DNA of 35,523 nt from assembly GCA_022771765.1 (NCBI GenBank), contig JALELN010000099.1:1-35523 (forward strand). Reading direction: 5' to 3'. Below, piece by piece: positions 28,891 through 35,523 of the stretch. The position numbers and the translations under genes are program-made. Source of the DNA: Lachnospiraceae bacterium (GTDB lineage Bacteria > Bacillota > Clostridia > Lachnospirales > Lachnospiraceae). The number at the start of each line of letters is the position of its first letter. Positions within the stretch are counted from its first letter, which is position 1. Below the pieces are notes generated by a model. That model was not told the DNA's origin, made no database searches, and saw only the letters and a program-made list of their open reading frames with translations.

Positions 28891-29191
28891 AAGAGGAATA
28901 GTACGGAACGGACGTGCCTTACAGAGAGGAGATCAATGCTGAGAGATCCCCGGTGACGAGTCCCGGAACCTGCCTCGGAGCTTTGTGCGAGCGCTTTCGG
29001 GCAGTCGAAGCACAACGTGGCAGCCGCGTTAAGGGTGAATCGAGTGTATGTATGTGAGAGAAGATACAGGTCAGATCGGGATAAACAGAATGTTGCCTGT
29101 GAGAACGGATCGCGTCACATATATGAACAAGGGTGGTACCGCCGAGAGAATCGGTCCCTGTGTGAGGGATTGATTGTTCCGGCGGTTTTTT
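28891..29191 (+). ncRNA. T-box riboswitch (tRNA-Pro responsive) with terminator
   Basis: AGTA at 28900, stem I AGAGAGGAGATC...GCTGAGAG, GAA-CCT-G specifier at 28966-28971, T-box AAGGGTGGTACCGC at 29129-29142, terminator ACCGCCG...CGGCGGTTTTTT. Confidence 0.93.
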
Positions 29192-29260
29192 GTACCGTTC
29201 AGAGGCCAGGCGAATGCCTCTGAACAATGACGGAAAGAAATTACAAAAAGGAGAATTATC

Positions 29261-30700
29261 ATGGCAAAGGAAAAGAAATTAGTAGAGCAGATCACCTCCA
29301 TGGACGAGGATTTTGCGCAGTGGTACACGGATGTCGTAAAGAAAGCAGAACTGATCGATTATTCATCTGTCAAGGGCTGCATGATCATCAAGCCCGCAGG
29401 CTATGCGATCTGGGAGAATATCCAGAAAGAGCTTGACCGTCGCTTCAAAGAGACCGGCGTGGAGAATGTATACATGCCGATGTTCATCCCGGAGAGTCTG
29501 CTGGAGAAGGAAAAGGATCATGTGGAGGGCTTCGCGCCGGAGGTGGCATGGGTGACCCATGGTGGACTGCAGCCGTTGCAGGAACGCTTGTGTGTGCGTC
29601 CCACATCCGAGACGCTGTTCTGTGATTTTTATAAAAACCTCATTCATTCTTATCGTGACCTGCCGAAAAACTATAATCAGTGGTGTTCGGTTGTGCGCTG
29701 GGAGAAGGAGACAAGACCGTTCCTCCGCTCCCGTGAGTTTTTGTGGCAGGAGGGACACACGATTCACGCAACCGCGGAGGAGGCGCAGGAACGTACTCTG
29801 CAGATGCTGAATGTGTATGCAGACTTTTTGGAGGAAGAGCTGGCAATCCCTGTGATCAAGGGACAGAAGACCGAAAAAGAGAAGTTTGCCGGCGCTGAGG
29901 CAACTTACACGATCGAGGCGCTCATGCACGACGGAAAAGCGCTTCAGTCCGGTACAAGCCACAACTTTGGTGACGGTTTTGCCAAGGCTTTTGATATTAC
30001 TTATACAGATAAAAACAACCAGCTTGTACATCCGTTCCAGACTTCATGGGGCATGACAACCCGTCTCATCGGCGCAATCATCATGGTACACGGAGACGAT
30101 TCCGGTTTGAAGCTGCCGCCGCATATTGCGCCGGTACAGGCGATGATCATTCCGATCCGCCAGCAGGCAGAGGGCGTCTTGGACAAAGCAAAGGAAGTAC
30201 TTGAGGCACTTGGCGCGAATGGCATCCGCGCGAGACTGGATGATTCCGATAAGTCTCCCGGCTGGAAATTCTCCGAGCAGGAGATGCGTGGAATTCCTGT
30301 CCGTATTGAGCTGGGACCGAAGGATATCGAGGCAGGTCAGTGTGTCGTTGTCCGCCGCGATACGAGGGAAAAAATTGTCATGGGATTGGACGAGGTTGCT
30401 GAGAAGCTGCCGGAGCTGTTAGAGACGATTCAGAAGGATATGTTCGAGCGCGCAAAGGCACATCGCGATGCTCATATTACCGATGTGACCACCTATGGCG
30501 CCTTCAAGGATGCGGTGGAGAACAAGCCGGGCTTTATCCGCGCAATGTGGTGTGGTGATCAGGCCTGTGAGGATAAGATCAAAGAGGAGACAACGGCGAC
30601 CTCGCGCTGTATGCCCTTTGAGCAGGAGAAGATTTCAGATGTATGTGTCTGCTGCGGCAAACCCGCAAAGAAGCTTGTTTTCTGGGGCAAGGCGTACTAA
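29261..30700 (+). CDS. proS: Prolyl-tRNA synthetase (archaeal/eukaryal-type, 479 aa)
   Basis: [76 protein letters not shown]. Confidence 0.96.
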   Translation: MAKEKKLVEQITSMDEDFAQWYTDVVKKAELIDYSSVKGCMIIKPAGYAIWENIQKELDRRFKETGVENVYMPMFIPESLLEKEKDHVEGFAPEVAWVTHGGLQPLQERLCVRPTSETLFCDFYKNLIHSYRDLPKNYNQWCSVVRWEKETRPFLRSREFLWQEGHTIHATAEEAQERTLQMLNVYADFLEEELAIPVIKGQKTEKEKFAGAEATYTIEALMHDGKALQSGTSHNFGDGFAKAFDITYTDKNNQLVHPFQTSWGMTTRLIGAIIMVHGDDSGLKLPPHIAPVQAMIIPIRQQAEGVLDKAKEVLEALGANGIRARLDDSDKSPGWKFSEQEMRGIPVRIELGPKDIEAGQCVVVRRDTREKIVMGLDEVAEKLPELLETIQKDMFERAKAHRDAHITDVTTYGAFKDAVENKPGFIRAMWCGDQACEDKIKEETTATSRCMPFEQEKISDVCVCCGKPAKKLVFWGKAY

Positions 30701-30893
30701 TTTGCAATTCTCTGCTGCCAGACAACGGATTGCGTTAGGCTATCTCCGCGTGAACCCGTCGCACAAACGGCTGCCAGATGCTGTTGCACAGAGTGCGGAC
30801 GCGTAATTCACAAATTGTCACCTTGCTCAGTTAGGTGAAATGGAGAGCCTGCATTTATGTTTTTCGTAGTGGAGATTTCCGCGCCTAAGTCCG

Positions 30894-31171
30894 CCCGGAG
30901 TATTTGGCAGGTCGTTTATGCGACCGAATGAGTATAGAGCAGGGGATGCAGCAAGTGTGAATATGGCTGTGACCTTTGTATGGCGAAGTGCGAGCGCAAA
31001 GATAACCTTTTGGTAATATAGCTGGAAGTCCCCGGCTATGTGTGTGAAAGACACATCGAGCCGGGACTGAAGGGACAGCGAGGCACCGCCATGCAATCGG
31101 AGCAGTCCATATCGCACTTGCTGCGACCCTTTCTTATATTTGTGGAGCATAACCGACTGGCAATCTCCGGG
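30894..31171 (+). ncRNA. Candidate large structured RNA between proS and cca (family not identified; strand inferred)
   Basis: Nested complementary arms: CCCGGAG 30894-30900 / CTCCGGG 31165-31171; GCAGCAAGTG 30948-30957 / CACTTGCTGC 31115-31124; ATATGG 30961-30966 / CCATAT 31107-31112; hairpins GGTCG-TTTATG-CGACC and AGTCCCcGGCT-ATGTGT...ACACAT-CG-AGCCGGGACT. Confidence 0.55.
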
Positions 31172-31212
31172 TGAATGAAGGCACCGCAAAAATGTAACGA
31201 TAAGGAGCATGC

Positions 31213-32538
31213 ATGAGAATAGAATTACCGGATCACGTTAAATTTATCCTGCACACATTAGAGGAAAACGGCTACGAGGGCTATGCGGTCGGCGGCTGTG
31301 TGCGTGACGCGCTGCTGGGGCGTGTTCCTCAGGACTGGGATATCACTACGAACGCGAAGCCGCTGCAGGTAAAGGAGCTGTTTCGCCGAACGATCGATAC
31401 CGGTCTGCAGCACGGTACAGTGACGATCATGCTGGATCACACCGGCTATGAGGTGACGACCTACCGCATTGACGGCGTGTATGAGGACGGCAGACATCCG
31501 AAAGCGGTGAGCTTTACCGGAAGCCTTTCGGATGATCTCATGCGCCGTGATTTCACGATCAATGCGATGGCGTACAACGAAACAGAGGGACTGGTGGATC
31601 TCTTTGGCGGAAGGGAGGATCTGGAAACAGGCGTGATCCGCTGTGTCGGAGAGCCGAAAGAACGATTTGCGGAGGACGCGCTTCGGATGATGAGGGCGAT
31701 CCGCTTCTCTGCGCAACTCGGGTTTACGATCGAAGAACGCACCTTTGAGGCGATACGTGAACTGGCTGCTACGATCCGAAAAATCAGTGCGGAGCGGATT
31801 CAGACGGAGCTGCTAAAAACATTGACCAGCGCGCATCCGGATGATGTCCGGCTCTTTTATGAGACTGGCTTGAGCCGGTGTTTTCTGCCGGAACTGGATC
31901 ACATGATGGAGACAAACCAGCACAATCCGCATCACTGTTACAGTGTCGGTGAGCACACGCTGCACAGTCTTACGGAGGTGCCGCCGGATAAGGTGCTGCG
32001 GCTGGCAATGCTTCTTCACGACGTGGCAAAACCGGTCTGCAAAACGATGGATGAGGAGGGGATCGACCATTTTCACGGGCATCCCGTGCAGGGTGCCGAG
32101 ATGGCGAGAAAGATTCTGCGGCGATTGAAAATGGACAATGAGACGACTGCGCGGGTCACACAGCTGATCCGATGGCATGACGACAATCCTCCGCTCACCG
32201 AACGGAATGTGCGGCGCGCGGTCTGCCGGGTCGGTGCGGCGCAGTACCCGGATATCTTTGCGGTCAAACGTGCGGATATCCGTGCGCAGAGTGACTATCA
32301 AAAAGAAGAAAAACTGCACTATGTGGACGATTATGAGGCGCTTTATCAACAGATTCTGGAGAAGAGACAGTGCCTGTCCATCCGGGAGCTGGCGGTGAAT
32401 GGCGCAGATCTTCTGGCGGCAGGGGTGCCGCAGGGCAGGGAAATCGGTGAAAAGCTGCATGAACTGTTGGAGCTTGTGCTGGAGCGGCCGGAGTGCAACA
32501 CGAGAGAGTATCTGCTCTCACAGATCTATAAGGAATAA
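31213..32538 (+). CDS. cca: CCA tRNA nucleotidyltransferase / polyA polymerase family with HD domain
   Basis: YAVGGCVRDALLGRVPQDWDITTNAKP, RRDFTINAMAYN, RFAEDALRMMRAIRFSAQLGF, LLHDVAKP. Confidence 0.95.
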   Translation: MRIELPDHVKFILHTLEENGYEGYAVGGCVRDALLGRVPQDWDITTNAKPLQVKELFRRTIDTGLQHGTVTIMLDHTGYEVTTYRIDGVYEDGRHPKAVSFTGSLSDDLMRRDFTINAMAYNETEGLVDLFGGREDLETGVIRCVGEPKERFAEDALRMMRAIRFSAQLGFTIEERTFEAIRELAATIRKISAERIQTELLKTLTSAHPDDVRLFYETGLSRCFLPELDHMMETNQHNPHHCYSVGEHTLHSLTEVPPDKVLRLAMLLHDVAKPVCKTMDEEGIDHFHGHPVQGAEMARKILRRLKMDNETTARVTQLIRWHDDNPPLTERNVRRAVCRVGAAQYPDIFAVKRADIRAQSDYQKEEKLHYVDDYEALYQQILEKRQCLSIRELAVNGADLLAAGVPQGREIGEKLHELLELVLERPECNTREYLLSQIYKE

Positions 32539-32610
32539 AAAAAGAACCCCTTTCATAAGATTGGAGAGGACGGGGAAACGCGTCACTTAAATCTATTGGA
32601 GGGGTTTCTT

Positions 32611-33582
32611 ATGTATTATCGAGCAGAGCAGATTCTGAGTGCTTATCCGAAGGAATTCACAGGAAATATGAAAGGACGGGGGTCCATTCTGTGCGCTGAC
32701 AGCGAGGGAATCTATCTGCTGAAGGAATATACGGGTTCTGTGCACCGTCTGGAGCTGTTGGAGGAGACACTGACCTATCTGAAGGAGCATGGATTTTTGA
32801 CGGAAGAACTGGTGAGAACAAGAGAGGGGGCACTGTGTTACACAGATGTGGACGGCGTGTCCTACTTTTTACGGAAAACCTTTCAGGGGCGCGAATGTGA
32901 TACGCGAAATACGGAGGAGATACTTTGCGTGACCAGACATATGGCAAAAATGCACGACTTGCTTGCAGGGTGTCATCCTGCGTGTGAAGCAGATCGAATT
33001 GTGACACCGCCGTCAAGTCTTGCGGGAAAACATACGCGGGAATTGAAAAAAGTAAAGAACTATGTGCGGGCAAAAAAAAAGAAAAATGAGTTTGAGAGTG
33101 AGTTTTTGCGCGCTTATGAGCACTATATGAAGCAGGCAGACAAAGTGCTGGAGCTGGAGGAGACACAGCGGGTGCCGGAGGGAGCGGCACAGCTTTGCCA
33201 CGGAGATTTTAACCAGCACAATCTGCTCTTTACCAGAGAGGGACTGGCGGTGACCGGTTTTGAAAAGCTGCGTTATGACCTGTGTGTATCGGATCTGGCC
33301 AATTTTATGCGAAAAATACTCGAAAAGCACAATTGGAGCAGTGGGCTGGGCATGGATATGCTGATGGCGTACAATGCGGTCCGGGAGCTGGCACCGTGGG
33401 AAATGCATCAGATTTATCTCAAGCTGCTTTATCCGGAAAAATACTGGAAGATCGTCAACCACTATTACAATGCGAGAAAGACGTGGGTATCTCTGCGTGA
33501 TATTGAGAAACTGTCACGCCTCTCTGAGCAGGAAGAGAAGCGCGAGGAGTTTTTATCGATGTTGTTTTATCTGATAAAATAG
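32611..33582 (+). CDS. CotS/YsxE-like spore coat protein (APH-like fold)
   Basis: GSILCADSEGIYLLKEYTGS, LCHGDFNQHNLLFT, YDLCVSDLANFMRKILEKHNW. ATG 32611 after GGAGGGG. Confidence 0.82.
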   Translation: MYYRAEQILSAYPKEFTGNMKGRGSILCADSEGIYLLKEYTGSVHRLELLEETLTYLKEHGFLTEELVRTREGALCYTDVDGVSYFLRKTFQGRECDTRNTEEILCVTRHMAKMHDLLAGCHPACEADRIVTPPSSLAGKHTRELKKVKNYVRAKKKKNEFESEFLRAYEHYMKQADKVLELEETQRVPEGAAQLCHGDFNQHNLLFTREGLAVTGFEKLRYDLCVSDLANFMRKILEKHNWSSGLGMDMLMAYNAVRELAPWEMHQIYLKLLYPEKYWKIVNHYYNARKTWVSLRDIEKLSRLSEQEEKREEFLSMLFYLIK

Positions 33583-33590
33583 TTTATAAT
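33562..33590 (+). promoter_or_regulatory. Sigma-A-like promoter of the PEGA lipoprotein gene, adjacent to ATG
   Basis: TTGTTT-17-TATAAT; ATG begins 7 nt after the -10. Confidence 0.55.
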
Positions 33591-33597
33591 AGCAAAT

Positions 33598-34890
33598 ATG
33601 AGCAGGCAATTTTTACAGATGATAATGACAATTTCATGTGTGCTGCTGCTCTGTGGCTGTGGCGCAAAGGACAGCGGTACGATCACGATGGAACAATATC
33701 CGGAGGTTGTCACGCAGACAGAGGAGACTCCCAATGAACAGGCAGATGCAGTGGAGGAGGGTGAAACGATCCGGACAGACGGAAAGCTCTACGTGGTCCT
33801 TTCTATCGATACTGAGGAAAAACTCATTGGGCTTGGTGTGCCGGATTCGCCGCGGACGCTGCAGTACGGTTATACGCGTGCGACACAGATGCTGGATGAC
33901 CATGGGCAGTTTATGTCTACTGCCAGACTGACACCGGGACGGGTAGTGACGATCGGAGAGCCGGACGATGATGCGAAACTCACGGCAATACAGCTCGCCA
34001 AAGACGCGTGGTATCAGGAAAACATCACGCGATATTCCGTAGATCCATCGCTTCATATGATTGTCATCGGTGACACAAAATATAGATATGACGACCATTT
34101 ACGGGTATTTTCAGGAGATCAGGAAATATCTTTGGATCAGGTTGGTGAGAACGACGTGATCAGTGTGCAGGGTCTGGATAAACAGATTTTGTCTGTTCAG
34201 GTGACGACCGGTCATGGGACGATTGCGCTGATGAATACGGAGTTGTTCGAGGGCGGCTGGATCAGTCTTGGCACAAAGATATATGCAAAGATTACACCGG
34301 ATATGACGCTTGAAGTGCCGGAGGGCAGCTATGAGTTGTCTGTAGCAAATGATGGCTATGGTGACAGCAAGATGGTTGAAGTGGAACGCGAACAGGTGAC
34401 AACGGTTGATCTGGATGAGTACAAGGGAGAGGGCCCGAAAAAATGTCTGGTAACTTTTGAGATACATGTGGCCGATGCCCTGCTTTACATTGACGGTGAA
34501 CCGGTGGACTATGAGGAACCGGTGGAGCTTCGGTATGGTGTGTATCAGCTGACAGTGATTGCGGATGGTTTTGAGACCTGGGAGCGTCAGCTGGTGATTC
34601 ATTCAAAAGAGGCGACGATTCAGATTGGTGAACCGCAGCTTTCAGGGGAAGGAAATACTTCCGAGGAAGACAGTCATTCAGATCATGAGAATGCCCGGAA
34701 CGTGACTGGCAGCAGTATCATTGCTTCGGACGCGGATGAGGCAGAGCATTCGGATGGCAGCGGGACAGGCACAGACGGGGAAACAGGGACAGGCTCTTCG
34801 GATGTGGAGGGCAGCAGTACCGGCGACTACAGCGACTATCTGGACACGCTCACAGATCTGATAAAATCGCTGGTGGATCTGAAAGAATGA
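33598..34890 (+). CDS. Lipoprotein with PEGA domains and low-complexity S/G/T/D-rich C-terminus
   Basis: Signal peptide and lipobox (ISCVLLLCGCG); PEGA-like repeats (LEVPEGSYELSVANDGYGDSKMVEVE; ALLYIDGEPVDYEEPVELRYGVYQLTVIADGFETWERQLVI). Confidence 0.82.
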   Translation: MSRQFLQMIMTISCVLLLCGCGAKDSGTITMEQYPEVVTQTEETPNEQADAVEEGETIRTDGKLYVVLSIDTEEKLIGLGVPDSPRTLQYGYTRATQMLDDHGQFMSTARLTPGRVVTIGEPDDDAKLTAIQLAKDAWYQENITRYSVDPSLHMIVIGDTKYRYDDHLRVFSGDQEISLDQVGENDVISVQGLDKQILSVQVTTGHGTIALMNTELFEGGWISLGTKIYAKITPDMTLEVPEGSYELSVANDGYGDSKMVEVEREQVTTVDLDEYKGEGPKKCLVTFEIHVADALLYIDGEPVDYEEPVELRYGVYQLTVIADGFETWERQLVIHSKEATIQIGEPQLSGEGNTSEEDSHSDHENARNVTGSSIIASDADEAEHSDGSGTGTDGETGTGSSDVEGSSTGDYSDYLDTLTDLIKSLVDLKE

Positions 34891-34956
34891 TTGTAGCTGT
34901 TTGAAGCGAATTCGGATCATTTATGTTCACAGGCTGCGATGCGGCTTGAAAATATA

Positions 34957-34983
34957 GTATCTGTAAAGGTAGTGAACAGATAC
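34957..34983 (+). repeat. Copy 3 of dispersed hairpin
   Basis: GTATCTGT-AAAGGTAGTGA-ACAGATAC: perfect 8-bp arms and an 11-nt loop. Confidence 0.7.
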
Positions 34984-35019
34984 AGGTTATATTATTATAA
35001 GTATACAGGAGGGAATGAT

Positions 35020-35523
35020 ATGGACTACAAGGCAATGTATGAGGAATGGCTGCATAACCCGTATTTTGACGAAGAGACAAGATCCGAGTTAAAGGCGATT
35101 GAGGGGGACGAAAAAGAGATTGAGGATCGCTTTTACATGGATCTGGAGTTCGGTACGGCAGGACTACGCGGCGTGATCGGAGCAGGAACGAACCGCATGA
35201 ATATTTATACGGTGCGCAAGGCTACACAGGGACTGGCAAACTATATTCTGGGTGTAGGAGGAGAGAAAAAAGGTGTTGCAATCGCTTTTGATTCCCGCCA
35301 CATGTCACCGGAATTTGCGGATGAGGCAGCACTGTGTCTCGCGGCAAACGGCATCAAGGCATATGTGTTCGAGAGCCTTCGTCCGACACCGGAGCTGTCT
35401 TATGCAGTCCGTAAGCTGGGATGCATTGCGGGTATCAATATTACTGCCAGTCACAACCCGCCGGAATACAACGGATACAAGGTATACTGGGAGGATGGTG
35501 CCCAGATCACACCGCCGCACGAC
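35020..35523 (+). CDS. Phosphoglucomutase / phosphomannomutase, N-terminal part (truncated by window end)
   Basis: Frame open to the window end: [24 protein letters not shown]...[18 protein letters not shown]...[31 protein letters not shown] (active-site TASHNP). Confidence 0.93.
   Translation, partial: MDYKAMYEEWLHNPYFDEETRSELKAIEGDEKEIEDRFYMDLEFGTAGLRGVIGAGTNRMNIYTVRKATQGLANYILGVGGEKKGVAIAFDSRHMSPEFADEAALCLAANGIKAYVFESLRPTPELSYAVRKLGCIAGINITASHNPPEYNGYKVYWEDGAQITPPHD

Noticed and set aside
29363-30031. 222-aa antisense ORF inside proS
   Set aside because: Shadow ORF opposite well-conserved proS.
30831-30860. M-box (Mg2+) riboswitch, because of TTAGGTGA
   Set aside because: Only the first eight bases resemble the consensus; the remaining conserved M-box segments are absent.
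30827-31210. 127-aa minus-strand ORF over the proS-cca gap
   Set aside because: No recognisable domain, poor composition, no clear RBS; it lies over nested complementary arms better explained by RNA structure.
31813-32460. 215-aa antisense ORF inside cca
   Set aside because: Shadow of the cca coding frame, no domain evidence.
1-35523. CRISPR array, tRNA/rRNA genes, transposases or prophage
   Set aside because: No regularly spaced repeats, no cloverleaf or rRNA signatures and no integrase/transposase-like proteins were seen.

Overview
This is a 35.5 kb chromosomal housekeeping segment. Gene content (spoVG, CotS family, glgC/glgD, T-box and S-box leaders) points to a spore-forming Lachnospiraceae-type Firmicute; that assignment is inference. 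I support about 24 protein genes: glycosyltransferase 3' end; long-form prs; dnaC/dnaI-like and dnaD-like primosome genes; murC; glgC-glgD; spoVG; a single-domain glmU; pth; mfd; PrsA/SurA-like lipoprotein; heterodimeric ABC exporter; murA; HD-GYP protein; metK; histidine kinase, response regulator and orphan REC; AI-2E-family permease; RluA-family synthase; DUF362/ferredoxin protein; proS; cca; CotS-like protein; PEGA lipoprotein; and the 5' end of a phosphoglucomutase. Two riboswitches are clear: SAM-I (S-box) before metK, and a T-box before proS with a readable CCU (Pro) specifier. There is no CRISPR array, tRNA/rRNA gene, transposase or prophage. The most interesting unexplained signals are: (1) a ~280-nt intergenic region between proS and cca with nested long-range complementary arms, a candidate structured ncRNA; (2) a dispersed hairpin seen three times, with a conserved 11-nt loop (RAARGTASTGA), a CTGT/ACAG core and changing but still-paired outer arms, two copies having an upstream segment complementary to the loop; (3) a DnaA-box cluster between murC and the dnaD-dnaC primosome operon; (4) a GlmU lacking its acetyltransferase domain; (5) two genes whose predicted promoters imply leaderless mRNAs. 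All calls come from reading the sequence; no database search or folding program was run.
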